A stretch of DNA of 64,000 bases from Amaricoccus sp. (GTDB lineage Bacteria; Pseudomonadota; Alphaproteobacteria; Rhodobacterales; Rhodobacteraceae): NCBI RefSeq assembly GCF_017993425.1, contig NZ_JAGOMQ010000014.1, positions 30,974-94,973 on the forward strand, in the 5' to 3' direction. The notes beneath the pieces were generated by a model. It saw only the letters and a program-made list of their open reading frames with translations. It searched no databases and was not told the origin of the DNA. A program made the translations under genes and the position numbers. Position 1 is the first letter of the stretch, and each line of letters begins with the position of its first letter. Positions 20,416 through 28,552 of this stretch are shown here, one piece after another.

Positions 20416-21155
20416 CCGGCCACGGCGCCGAACCGGCGCTCGCGCCGGCCGAAGCCGCGGACCTGCGCGGCGAACATCTCGGCGGTGAAGTCGGGCCAAC
20501 GCGCGTCGACGAAGGCGAACTCCGAATAGGCCGACTGCCACGGCAGGAACCCCGAGACCCGGAACTCGCCCGAGGTGCGCAGGATCAGGTCCGGATCGGG
20601 CAGCCCCGCGGTGTCGAGATGCGCCTCGATCGTCTCCGGCGTCACGTCCTCGGCCGCCATCCGCCCGGCGCGCACCGCCTCGGCGATGCGCCTCGTGGCG
20701 CGCAGGATCTCGTCCCGGCCGCCGTAGTTGATCGCCACCGTCAGGTGCAGCCGGTCGTTCCCCACCGTCTGCGCCTCGAGGCCCCCCATCAGCGCCTGCA
20801 GATCCGCCTCCAGCCGCTCGCGCCCGCCGATGAAGCGCACCTTGGCCCCCTCGGCGACCAGCCGCGCGCCCTCCTTCTTGATGTAGCGCCGGAACAGCCG
20901 GAACAGCCCCTGCACCTCGGCGGCCGGGCGCTTCCAGTTCTCCGTCGAGAAGGCGAACAGCGTCAGGTGGGTGATCCCGAGCTCGGGACAGCTCTCGACG
21001 ATCTCGCGCACCCGGTCGGCGCCGCGCTTGTGGCCGGCCAGCCGCGGCAGGCCGCGGCTCTCGGCCCAGCGGCCGTTGCCGTCCATGATGATCGCCACAT
21101 GGGCCGGGCGCGGACCCTCCCCCGCCGGCTCGGGCGAGGCCTTCAACTCGTACAT
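20412..21155 (-). CDS. uppS: Undecaprenyl diphosphate synthase
   Basis: Cis-prenyltransferase that makes the C55 carrier for peptidoglycan. 247 residues with the catalytic IIMDGNGRWAESRGL, FAFSTENWKRP, NYGGRDEI and DLILRTSGEFRVSGFLPWQ. The start at 21155 is preferred to a TTG 12 bp earlier because GGAG lies 6 bp from the ATG. Confidence 0.95.
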   Translation of the reverse strand: MYELKASPEPAGEGPRPAHVAIIMDGNGRWAESRGLPRLAGHKRGADRVREIVESCPELGITHLTLFAFSTENWKRPAAEVQGLFRLFRRYIKKEGARLVAEGAKVRFIGGRERLEADLQALMGGLEAQTVGNDRLHLTVAINYGGRDEILRATRRIAEAVRAGRMAAEDVTPETIEAHLDTAGLPDPDLILRTSGEFRVSGFLPWQSAYSEFAFVDARWPDFTAEMFAAQVRGFGRRERRFGAVAG

Positions 21156-21188
21156 CTCGAACTCCAACCTCGGGGGGCGCCCGTCCGC

Positions 21189-21749
21189 TCAGATCTGCAT
21201 GATCTCGTCTTGCTTGGCCGACAGCGCCGCATCGACCTTCCTGATCGCCGCGTCGGTCAGCTCCTGAATCTCGTCGTGCCACATCTTTTGGTCGTCCTCG
21301 GCCATGCCGGCCGCCTTGGCCTTCTTGAGCTGGTCCATCCCGTCGCGGCGGACGTTCCGCACCGCGACGCGGGCATGCTCGGCGTACTGGCCGGCGACCT
21401 TGGTCAGCTCGCGGCGGCGCTCCTCGTTGAGCTCCGGGATCGGCAGGCGCAGGATCGTGCCGTCCATCTGCGGGTTGATCCCGAGGCCGGAGTTGCGGAT
21501 CGCCTTGTCGACGGCGTTCACGAGGCTCTTGTCCCAGACGTTTATCAGCACCATGCGGGGCTCGGGGACGGTGATCGTGCCGAGCTGGTTAACCGGCGTC
21601 GGCGAGCCGTAGGCCTCGACCGTCACCGGGTCGAGCATCGAGGCCGAGGCCCGGCCGGTGCGCAGCGAGGCGAACTCGGTGCGCAGCGCCCCCAGCGCCC
21701 CTTCCATGCGTTTCTCGATCCCGTCGAGATCGATGTCGGCGTCGCTCAT
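21189..21749 (-). CDS. frr: Ribosome recycling factor
   Basis: Splits post-termination ribosomes with EF-G. 186 residues, with [20 protein letters not shown] and [24 protein letters not shown] and the C-terminal coiled-coil arm. It sits between pyrH and uppS. Confidence 0.96.
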   Translation of the reverse strand: MSDADIDLDGIEKRMEGALGALRTEFASLRTGRASASMLDPVTVEAYGSPTPVNQLGTITVPEPRMVLINVWDKSLVNAVDKAIRNSGLGINPQMDGTILRLPIPELNEERRRELTKVAGQYAEHARVAVRNVRRDGMDQLKKAKAAGMAEDDQKMWHDEIQELTDAAIRKVDAALSAKQDEIMQI

Positions 21750-21765
21750 CGGCTTTCCTCCCCGC

Positions 21766-22518
21766 TCAGCCGGGCTCGACGACGGTGAACCGTCCCCGTC
21801 CCTCGACCACCCCCGCGAGGCCGTTCGGCTCGTCGAGCGAGAAGACGATGATCGGCAGCCGGTTGTCGCGCGCCAGCGCGATCGCCGAGGCGTCCATCAC
21901 CTTCAGGTGCTTCTGCAGGACGGTGTCGTAGCTCACCCGGTCGAAGCGTCGGGCGTCCGGGTTCTTCTTCGGATCGCTGTCGTAGACGCCGTCGACCTGG
22001 GTGCCCTTGAAGATCGCCTCGCAGGCCATCTCGGAGGCGCGCAGCGTCGCGGCGGTGTCGGTGGTGAAATAGGGGTTGCCGGTGCCGGCGGCGAAGATCA
22101 CCACCCTGCCCTTCTCCAGGTGCCGCACGGCGCGGCGGCGGATGTAGGGCTCGCAGACCTGGTCCATCGGGATCGCCGAGACGACGCGGGTGTAGACGCC
22201 CTGCGCCTCCAGCGCCGACTGCATGGCGAGCGCGTTCATCACCGTCGCGAGCATCCCCATGTAGTCCGCGGTCGTGCGCTCCATCCCCTGCGCGCTGCCC
22301 TGCAACCCGCGGAAGATGTTGCCGCCGCCGATCACCATGCAGACCTCGACCCCGAGCCCGTGCAGGCCGCGCACCTCGGTCGCGATGCGCTCGACCGTCG
22401 GGGGATGCAGGCCGAACTGCTGCGGCCCCATCAGGGCCTCGCCGGAGATCTTGAGGAGGATCCTGCGGTAGGCTGGCAGCGCGCGCGGGGCCGTCATGCT
22501 CGCCACGCCGTCCGTCAT
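21766..22518 (-). CDS. pyrH: UMP kinase
   Basis: Phosphorylates UMP to UDP. 250 residues, with the amino-acid-kinase motifs [37 protein letters not shown] and the VDGVYDSDP signature. The start at 22518 (AGGAC just upstream) is preferred to an ATG 21 bp later, but the choice is not certain. Confidence 0.95.
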   Translation of the reverse strand: MTDGVASMTAPRALPAYRRILLKISGEALMGPQQFGLHPPTVERIATEVRGLHGLGVEVCMVIGGGNIFRGLQGSAQGMERTTADYMGMLATVMNALAMQSALEAQGVYTRVVSAIPMDQVCEPYIRRRAVRHLEKGRVVIFAAGTGNPYFTTDTAATLRASEMACEAIFKGTQVDGVYDSDPKKNPDARRFDRVSYDTVLQKHLKVMDASAIALARDNRLPIIVFSLDEPNGLAGVVEGRGRFTVVEPG

Positions 22519-22645
22519 GTCCTGCCTCGTCCTGCTGCGATCGCGCGCAAAATGGCGCAAGCGCCCGGGAGTTTCAACGCCGAATCCGGGGGGAAGGCGC
22601 GGGCGGCCGAGCAACCGGGGGTTGCAGGGCCGCCCGCGGGAGGCG

Positions 22646-23521
22646 TCAGCGGCCGGCGGTCTTCGCGACCTCGGCCGCGAAGTCCTCGACCTCCTTCTCG
22701 ACGCCCTCGCCGACCGCGAGCCGGGCGAAGGCGACCACCTCGACGCCGGCCTCCTTCGCGGCCTGGCCGACGGTGACGTCGGGATTGATGACGAACTTCT
22801 GGTTGAGGAGCGTGACCTCCTCGTAGAATTTCTGCATCCGGCCGACGATCATCTTCTCGATCACCGCCTCGGGCTTGCCGCTCTCGCGGGCCTGCTCGGT
22901 CAGCACGTTGCGCTCGCGCTCGACCAGCGCCGGGTCGAGGTCGCCCTCGGACAGCGAGGCCGGCGAGGTCGCGGCGATGTGCATGGCGATCTGCTTGCCG
23001 ATGCCGTTGTCCGCGCCCTTCAGCGCCACCAGCACGCCGATCTTGCCGAGGTTGTCGGCGACGGCGTTGTGGACGTAGGAGGCGACGCTGTCGCCCTCCA
23101 CCACCGCCATGCGGCGCAGGTGCAGGTTCTCGCCGATGGTGACGATCTTCTCGGTCACCGCCTCCTCGACGGTCTTGTCGCCGAGCTTCGCGCCCTTCAG
23201 CGCCTCGAGGTCGGCGCAGCCGGTCGCCACCTGGGCGATGGCGCGGACGATCTCCTGGAAGTCCGAGTTGCGCGCCACGAAGTCGGTCTCGGAGTTCACC
23301 TCGACCGCCACGCCGACGCCGCCGTCGACGGCGACGCCGACGAGGCCCTCGGCCGCGGTCCGGCCCGACTTCTTCGCCGCCTTGGCGAGGCCCTTGGTGC
23401 GCAGCCAGTCGATGGCCGCCTCCATGTCGCCGCCGGTCTCGGTCAGCGCCTTCTTGGCGTCCATCATGCCGGCGCCGGAAACGTCGCGCAGCTCCTTCAC
23501 CATCGTCGCGGTGATCGACAT
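22646..23521 (-). CDS. tsf: Elongation factor Ts
   Basis: Nucleotide exchange factor for EF-Tu. 291 residues: the N-terminal UBA-like domain [21 protein letters not shown] and the signature [22 protein letters not shown] precedes the ATG. It lies 84 bp after rpsB. Confidence 0.97.
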   Translation of the reverse strand: MSITATMVKELRDVSGAGMMDAKKALTETGGDMEAAIDWLRTKGLAKAAKKSGRTAAEGLVGVAVDGGVGVAVEVNSETDFVARNSDFQEIVRAIAQVATGCADLEALKGAKLGDKTVEEAVTEKIVTIGENLHLRRMAVVEGDSVASYVHNAVADNLGKIGVLVALKGADNGIGKQIAMHIAATSPASLSEGDLDPALVERERNVLTEQARESGKPEAVIEKMIVGRMQKFYEEVTLLNQKFVINPDVTVGQAAKEAGVEVVAFARLAVGEGVEKEVEDFAAEVAKTAGR

Positions 23522-23605
23522 GCCCGCTCTCCTTGTTCTTTCTATGGAATCGGCGCCGCAGACCCTATTCCGGGCCTGCGGCGCAAACGTGACGGCCGTC
23601 GGGCC

Positions 23606-24382
23606 TCAGGCCCCGGACTCGACCGATTCCTCGATCAGCGCATCCTCGACCGGGCCTTCCTCCAGCCCGCCGATGTCGACGCCGGCCGCGCCCATCTGGG
23701 CGGCCATGCCGTCGAGCGCCGCGCGGGCGATCAGGTCGCAGTAGAGCGCGATGGCGCGGGCCGCGTCGTCGTTGCCGGGGATCGGGAAGCTGATCCCGTC
23801 GGGCGACGAGTTGGTGTCGAGCACCGCGATCACCGGGATGCCGAGCTTCTTGGCCTCCAGCACCGCCAGATCCTCCTTGTTCGTGTCGATCACGAAGAGG
23901 AGGTCCGGCACGCCGCCCATCTCGCGGATGCCGCCGAGCGACTGCTGGAGCTTCGACTGCTCGCGCTCGAGCCCGAGCCGCTCCTTCTTGGTCAGGCCCT
24001 CGGCGCCGGCGGCGAGCTTCTCGTCGATCGACTTCAGCCGGGCGATCGAGTTCGACACCGTCTTCCAGTTGGTCAGCGTGCCGCCGAGCCAGCGGTGGTT
24101 CATGTAGTACTGCGCGCTGCGCTCCGCCGCCTCGGCGACGGCCTTCTGCGCCTGCCGCTTGGTGCCGACGAACAGGATGCGGCCGCCCTTGGCCACGGTG
24201 TTGCGCACCGCGAGCAGCGCCTGGTCGAGCAGCGGCACGGTCTGCGTCAGGTCGATCACGTGGATGCCGTTGCGCGCGCCGTAGATGAACGGCCCCATGC
24301 GCGGGTTCCAGCGGTGGGTCTGGTGGCCGAAGTGGACGCCGGCTTCGAGCAGCTGACGCAGGGTGAACTCGGGAAGAGCCAC
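23606..24382 (-). CDS. rpsB: 30S ribosomal protein S2
   Basis: 258 residues: [47 protein letters not shown] and [23 protein letters not shown] start with AGGA about 9 bp upstream. An acidic C-terminal extension ([16 protein letters not shown]) is typical of alphaproteobacteria. First gene of the translation/envelope cluster. Confidence 0.97.
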   Translation of the reverse strand: MALPEFTLRQLLEAGVHFGHQTHRWNPRMGPFIYGARNGIHVIDLTQTVPLLDQALLAVRNTVAKGGRILFVGTKRQAQKAVAEAAERSAQYYMNHRWLGGTLTNWKTVSNSIARLKSIDEKLAAGAEGLTKKERLGLEREQSKLQQSLGGIREMGGVPDLLFVIDTNKEDLAVLEAKKLGIPVIAVLDTNSSPDGISFPIPGNDDAARAIALYCDLIARAALDGMAAQMGAAGVDIGGLEEGPVEDALIEESVESGA

Positions 24383-24531
24383 GGGCAGTATCCTTTCCGG
24401 TTTCGCCGCGGCGGGGATTAGGCCCTTCGGCCAACCGGTGGACGCCCGGGGATGTCTCCCCCGGGGCGCCCGAGCCCCGCCTGTGGATTGTGGTGGCGGG
24501 CCCTCTATACCTTCCCCGCCCCGAATGCAAG
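24383..24531 (-). promoter_or_regulatory. rpsB promoter and structured leader
   Basis: On the minus strand, CTTGCA (24526-24531) and TATAGA (24504-24509) form a plausible -35/-10 pair with a 16-bp spacer. The leader of about 120 nt to the GTG folds a GC hairpin (GGGCGCCCCGGGG pairing with CCCCGGG-CGTCC around GAGACAT). Ribosomal protein S2 autoregulates its operon in other bacteria; a similar role here is inference. Confidence 0.45.
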
Positions 24532-24575
24532 CCGAACCGCCCGCCGCGCGCCGCTTCCGGGGGCCGCGCGCGCCC

Positions 24576-25292
24576 TCAGCCGCCCGCCCCGGCGGCCGCG
24601 GGGGCGCGGAAGGCGTGGACCGTCTCGACGTAGTCGCGCAGCGGCCCGTGCTTCTCGGGGCCGGCGCCGCTCAAGAGGCCCGCGCCGAAGAACACCCAGT
24701 CCGCGCCCTGCTTGCAGGCCCCGATCGCGTCCGGCAGGAGGTCGGCGGAGCAGCTGACCGGCGTCGCGGGCGCGGCCGCCTTCGCCTCCCGCATCCCGTC
24801 GAACTGCCGGCGCGCCCGGTCATAGGCGGCCTGGTCGTTGCCGAAATGGATGCAGACCCCGTCCACCCCCATGGCGGCGAGCTCGCGGGCGCGCGCCGGG
24901 ATCTCCGGCAGCTCGAGCCCGCAGATGTCGGCGAGCACCCCGATCCCGCAGGCGGCGCGGGCCCGCAGCGCCTCGATCACCCCGAAGTCGTTGCCGGCGG
25001 CCGACACGGTCGCGTAGTCCGCCCCGTGCCGCCGCGCCTCGCGAAACAAGAGGCCGCAATTGTCGCGCGCCTTGTAGTCGACCACCAGCGCCCGCGCCCC
25101 GGCGATCTCCTTCAGCGCGCCGATCGCCCGGAAGCCCTCGCCGTAGATCAGCGGCGTGCCGACCTCCAGCCAGTCGACGCCGCAGGCCATCGCCATCCGG
25201 GCGATCGGCACGGCGCTCTCCAGGTCGAACATGTCGATCGCCGCCTGCGCCCAGGGGCGCGGCGGCAGCGGCGGCCTCTCCATCTCCCGCAT
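24576..25292 (-). CDS. HUMPS-fold (OMP decarboxylase/hexulose-6-phosphate synthase-like) enzyme
   Basis: 238 residues of the orotidine-monophosphate-decarboxylase suprafamily (HPS/KGPDC branch). The catalytic set is intact: Asp20 (AAIDMFD), Glu43 ([13 protein letters not shown]) and the DxKxxD motif Asp72-Tyr-Lys74-x-x-Asp77, then [12 protein letters not shown]. Substrate is not predictable; 3-hexulose-6-phosphate or a keto-gulonate phosphate are possibilities. The start is ambiguous between ATG at 25292 and ATG at 25283. It follows a degenerate paralogue by 3 bp, and the pair is divergent from dctA. Confidence 0.75.
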   Translation of the reverse strand: MREMERPPLPPRPWAQAAIDMFDLESAVPIARMAMACGVDWLEVGTPLIYGEGFRAIGALKEIAGARALVVDYKARDNCGLLFREARRHGADYATVSAAGNDFGVIEALRARAACGIGVLADICGLELPEIPARARELAAMGVDGVCIHFGNDQAAYDRARRQFDGMREAKAAAPATPVSCSADLLPDAIGACKQGADWVFFGAGLLSGAGPEKHGPLRDYVETVHAFRAPAAAGAGG

Positions 25293-25295
25293 CCC

Positions 25296-25991
25296 TCAAT
25301 ACCCCGCCGCCGGCTGCGGCCGCGGCCGCGTCGGCCAGGCCCCCGCCCGGATCTCCGCCATCGCCGCCGCGAGCCCGCCCTCCGCCGCCTCGAACGCCGC
25401 GCCGTCCAGCACCAGCCAGTCCGCCCCCTGCCCCGCCGCGGCATGGGCCTCCGCGCGCGTGCTCACGACGCACCCCACCGCGATCCCCACCGCCGCGACC
25501 ACGGCGGCCACCCCGTCCGACTCGCGCCGCCCGGGATCGTAGCGCGCCGGATCGTGCCCCAACGCCACGACCACCCCGTCCATCCCGATCGCCTCCAGCT
25601 CGCGCGCACGTCCCGGCAGGTCCGCCGTCGCCATGCAGGTCATGTCCGCCAGCACCCGTATCCCCGTGGCCAGCCGGCAGCGCACCCCCTGCCGGCAGCC
25701 GGCCTGGTTGTGGATCGCCGACACCGTGCCGAACTCGGCCCCGTGGCGGCGCGACTGCGCAAGGAACCGGAAGCACCCGTCATGCACCGTCAGGTTCGCC
25801 AGCACCGGCGCGCCCCCCGCCCGCGCGCAGACCTCCGCGATCACGCCCATTCCCCGGGCATAGATCAGCGGCGTCCCCACGCCGATGCGGTCCGCCCCCA
25901 GCCCGGCCGCCCGCTCCGCCAGCCGCAGCGCCGCGTCGAGCGCCACCCCCCCGATGCGCACCTCGATCGCCGGCCCCGAAGCCTCGCCCAC
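25296..25991 (-). CDS. Catalytically degenerate HUMPS-fold paralogue
   Basis: 231 residues. GTG start at 25991 with GGGAGG 6 bp upstream. It aligns along its length with the downstream gene ([54 protein letters not shown]), but the active site is changed: the first catalytic Asp is missing (RIGGVAL), Glu43 is Gly37, and DxKxxD reads Asn66-x-Thr68-x-x-Asp71. It is therefore probably non-enzymatic or of altered chemistry, perhaps a partner subunit of the intact paralogue. Frame and codon pattern are intact, so it is not an obvious pseudogene. Confidence 0.7.
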   Translation of the reverse strand: MGEASGPAIEVRIGGVALDAALRLAERAAGLGADRIGVGTPLIYARGMGVIAEVCARAGGAPVLANLTVHDGCFRFLAQSRRHGAEFGTVSAIHNQAGCRQGVRCRLATGIRVLADMTCMATADLPGRARELEAIGMDGVVVALGHDPARYDPGRRESDGVAAVVAAVGIAVGCVVSTRAEAHAAAGQGADWLVLDGAAFEAAEGGLAAAMAEIRAGAWPTRPRPQPAAGY

Positions 25992-26060
25992 GCCCGTCCT
26001 CCCGTCGCTCCACGCACCCCCGATTGATGCGCCCGGGCCCGCCCCGGGTCGAGCCCCCCG

Positions 26061-26075
26061 GTGCGGAAATCCGCA
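26061..26075. promoter_or_regulatory. DctD-like upstream activator site 1
   Basis: GTGCGGAAATCCGCA: palindrome TGCGGA-AA-TCCGCA, resembling DctD binding sites upstream of rhizobial dctA. It lies about 100 bp upstream of the sigma-54 -24 element. Confidence 0.6.
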
Positions 26076-26091
26076 GGTCCCCGCCCGCACC

Positions 26092-26107
26092 GTGCGGATT
26101 TCCGCAC
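26092..26107. promoter_or_regulatory. DctD-like upstream activator site 2
   Basis: GTGCGGATTTCCGCAC: 7-bp arms around TT. Its centre is 31 bp (three helical turns) from site 1, as expected for cooperative binding of an enhancer protein on one DNA face. Confidence 0.62.
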
Positions 26108-26170
26108 GCCGCCCGGGTTGCGCCGGGCGAAAAGCCGCCATGCGTCAGGCTTCCAGCCCGCCGCGAAAGT

Positions 26171-26185
26171 TGGCGCCGAACTTGC
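26171..26185 (+). promoter_or_regulatory. Sigma-54 promoter of dctA
   Basis: TGGCGCCGAACTTGC matches the -24/-12 consensus (TGGC-N7-TTGC) with exact spacing. GG lies at 26172-26173 and GC at 26184-26185, about 80 bp before the dctA ATG and downstream of two activator palindromes. Implies RpoN-dependent, DctB/DctD-type control. Confidence 0.68.
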
Positions 26186-26265
26186 GTAGACCCGGATGCG
26201 ACCGGAGCGCCGGCGCTAGGGAGAACAGCGGACCCGGGCGGTCCCGACAGAAGGAGAAAGCATCG

Positions 26266-27591
26266 ATGCATGTCGCGACCACCTCGCACGCGACCCATGG
26301 CGGCGGGAAGCCCTGGTATCGCCAGCTCTATTTCCAGGTGCTGGCCGCCATCGCGCTCGGCATCACCGTCGGCCATTTCTGGCCCGACCTCGGCGCCAGC
26401 CTGAAGCCGCTCGGCGACGCCTTCATCAAGCTCGTCAAGATGATCATCGCGCCGGTGATCTTCCTGACCGTCACCACCGGCATCGCCGGCATGTCCGACC
26501 TCAAGAAGGTCGGCCGCGTCGCCGGCAAGGCCTTCGCCTACTTCATCACCTTCTCGACGCTGGCGCTGATCGTCGGCCTCCTCGTCGGCAACATCGTCCA
26601 GCCCGGCGCTGGCCTCAACATCGACCCCGCGAGCCTCGACGGCGCCGCCGTGGCCGACTACGCCGCCAAGGCCCATGACACCACCATCGTCGGCTTCCTC
26701 TCCGGCATCATCCCCTCGACCGTCGTCGACGCCTTCGCCAAGGGCGACATCCTCCAGGTGCTGTTCTTCTCGGTGCTCTTCGGCATCAGCCTCGCCGCGG
26801 TCGGCGAGCGCGGCGCCCCGGTGCTGGGCTTCCTCCAGGCGCTGACCAGCCCGATGTTCAAGCTGGTCGAGATCCTGATGAAGGCCGCCCCGATCGGCGC
26901 CTTCGGCGCGATGGCCTTCACCATCGGCAAGTACGGCATCGCCTCCGTCATCAACCTCGCGATGCTGGTCGGCACCTTCTACCTGACCGCGCTCATCTTC
27001 GTCCTTCTCGTCCTCGGCACGGTCGCGCGGCTCAACGGCTTCTCGATCCTGAAGCTCATCCGCTACCTCAAGGAGGAGCTCCTCCTCGTCCTCGGCACCT
27101 CCTCGTCGGAAGCGGCCCTTCCCTCGCTGATGGAGAAGATGGAGCGGGCCGGCGCGAAGCGCTCGGTGGTCGGCCTGGTCGTCCCGACCGGCTACAGCTT
27201 CAACCTCGACGGCACCAACATCTACATGACGCTGGCGGCGCTCTTCATCGCCCAGGCCTGCGGCATCGACCTCTCGATCGGCGAGCAGATCATCCTGCTC
27301 CTCGTCGCCATGCTCTCCTCCAAGGGCGCGGCCGGCATCACCGGCGCGGGCTTCATCACGCTCGCCGCCACCCTCTCGGTGGTGCCCTCGGTCCCGGTCG
27401 CCGGCATGGCGCTGATCCTCGGCGTCGACCGCTTCATGTCCGAGGTCCGGGCGCTGACCAACTTCGTCGGCAACGCGGTCGCCACGCTGGTGGTGGCGCG
27501 CTGGGAGGGCGAGCTCGACCAGGCCCGGCTCACCGCGGTCCTCGACGGCGAGGTCGAGACCGACGAGGAGGGGATGCCGGTCGCGGCCTGA
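26266..27591 (+). CDS. dctA: C4-dicarboxylate/H+ or Na+ symporter DctA
   Basis: 441-residue DAACS-family transporter that imports succinate, fumarate and malate. Family motifs: [21 protein letters not shown], the helical-hairpin motif [43 protein letters not shown] and the C-terminal [41 protein letters not shown] precedes the ATG. Its own sigma-54 promoter and two activator sites lie upstream, but dctB and dctD are not in the window. Confidence 0.95.
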   Translation: MHVATTSHATHGGGKPWYRQLYFQVLAAIALGITVGHFWPDLGASLKPLGDAFIKLVKMIIAPVIFLTVTTGIAGMSDLKKVGRVAGKAFAYFITFSTLALIVGLLVGNIVQPGAGLNIDPASLDGAAVADYAAKAHDTTIVGFLSGIIPSTVVDAFAKGDILQVLFFSVLFGISLAAVGERGAPVLGFLQALTSPMFKLVEILMKAAPIGAFGAMAFTIGKYGIASVINLAMLVGTFYLTALIFVLLVLGTVARLNGFSILKLIRYLKEELLLVLGTSSSEAALPSLMEKMERAGAKRSVVGLVVPTGYSFNLDGTNIYMTLAALFIAQACGIDLSIGEQIILLLVAMLSSKGAAGITGAGFITLAATLSVVPSVPVAGMALILGVDRFMSEVRALTNFVGNAVATLVVARWEGELDQARLTAVLDGEVETDEEGMPVAA

Positions 27592-27615
27592 CCGACGCCC
27601 CCCGCCACGGGACAC

Positions 27616-27641
27616 GCCGCCGGCCCGAAAGGGCCGGCGGC
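27616..27641 (+). terminator. dctA terminator hairpin
   Basis: An 11-bp perfect stem GCCGCCGGCCC / GGGCCGGCGGC closes a GAAA tetraloop, 24 bp after the dctA stop. It lacks a U-tract, as is common in this genome. Confidence 0.6.
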
Positions 27642-27699
27642 TCCGCGTTCCGCCCGGGCATGTTTGCTCGCGCGCAAGTATTGCAGCGTCGCGCCCCGC

Positions 27700-28022
27700 C
27701 ACACTGCACGACAGGAGCCGGTCGCCGCCCGAGGCCGCGTCGCTCCCCCCGACCGAAGCGGGCTCTGCCCGCGAGGCTGCGGCGCGACAAGCGAAAGCAT
27801 TGCTTTCGCCGCGCCGACGGCTGGAGCGCGTTGGCGCGTAAGCCGTAGGGGGTCCAGATTTCCCCGTAGCGCGCAATCCGTCCGTGAGCGCCCCGGCGAG
27901 CGCGGAATCGCGCTCGCCCCCCGCGGGGCGATCGCGGACGGATTTGCCACGGGTCAAATCCGTCTGGCGTCACCGTCCCGCACTCTCCCGACCGGGGTTT
28001 CTCTCCACTGTCGTGCAGTCTG
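27700..28022 (+). mobile_element. Structured MITE-like element, copy A
   Basis: A 323-bp non-coding element. The ends are 15-bp inverted repeats with one mismatch: CACACTGCACGACAG (27700-27714) and CTGTCGTGCAGTCTG (28008-28022). GCGCCCCGC occurs directly on both sides (27691-27699 and 28023-28031), like a 9-bp target duplication. Inside are strong hairpins: GCGAAAGCA/TGCTTTCGC (27791-27809), GGCGAGCGCG/CGCGCTCGCC (27895-27918) and GACGGATTTG/CAAATCCGTC (27937-27964). A close copy in the same orientation runs off the right window edge; partial copies lie at 42478 and 37106. No transposase, so any movement would be in trans. Confidence 0.62.
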
Positions 28023-28054
28023 GCGCCCCGCCAACACTTCATTGGCGCTCACGT

Positions 28055-28091
28055 GAAATCAAGCACTTAGGGAATTTTCACGCGTGAACAC
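28055..28091 (+). repeat. TTCACGCGTGAA box, copy A
   Basis: Member of a four-copy family. The consensus reads GAAATCAA-n2-ACTTA-n3 then AATTTTCACGCGTGAACAC, with the 12-bp palindrome TTCACGCGTGAA at 28077-28088. It ends 18 bp before the stop of the metallopeptidase gene and lies 33 bp beyond the end of MITE-like copy A. Confidence 0.7.
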
Positions 28092-28109
28092 CTGGGCCGA
28101 TTCCGCCGC

Positions 28110-28511
28110 TCAGGCGGTCCAGTCGTCGACATGGCGGATGTCGTCGTCGGACCAGCCGAGGTGGTGGGCGATCTCGTGGACGAGCACATGCGCGACCAGC
28201 CGGTCGAGCGCGACGTCCCCCCGCTCGATCCATTCGTCGAGGATCGGCCGGCGGAACAGCCAGACCGCGTCGGGCCGCGTCGGCTGCCCCATCACCGAGC
28301 GCTGCGGCAGCGCCACCCCGTCGTAGAGCCCGGTCAGCTCGAACGGATCCTCCACCCCGAGATCGGCCAGCATCTCCGCGTCGGCGAAGTCCTCGACCCG
28401 GATGGCCAGCCCCGCGCAGGCGGCGCGGACCTCCGCCGGCAGCCGCGCGAAGGCGGCGTCGGCGAGGCGCTCGATCTCGGCGAGCGACGGGGCGCGGCGA
28501 TGGTCCGGCAT
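28110..28511 (-). CDS. Small zincin-type metallopeptidase family protein
   Basis: 133 residues with the motif VHEIAHHLGWSDDDI (HExxHxxxW), typical of the widespread alphaproteobacterial small metallopeptidase (MMP-like) family. It lacks a signal peptide, so it is cytosolic. PFELTGLYDGVALPQRSVMG is conserved upstream of the motif. Substrate unknown. It follows the GMC oxidoreductase gene on the same strand by 41 bp and may be co-transcribed. Confidence 0.82.
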   Translation of the reverse strand: MPDHRRAPSLAEIERLADAAFARLPAEVRAACAGLAIRVEDFADAEMLADLGVEDPFELTGLYDGVALPQRSVMGQPTRPDAVWLFRRPILDEWIERGDVALDRLVAHVLVHEIAHHLGWSDDDIRHVDDWTA

Positions 28512-28552
28512 GGACCCCGAGGTATGCCGCCCGCCCGCCCGGCGCAACCGGG

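Noticed and set aside
27700..28022. Repeat copies A and D as a CRISPR array or integron attC sites
   Set aside because: There are no regularly spaced short repeats with unique spacers, no cas or integrase genes, and the attC R boxes are missing.
28077..28088. TTCACGCGTGAA as a chromosomal parS or RepABC partition site
   Set aside because: Chromosomal parS is TGTTTCACGTGAAACA and RepABC sites are 16-bp palindromes of the GTTNNCNGCNGNNAAC type. The box has a different centre and length, and its asymmetric flank is not part of either.
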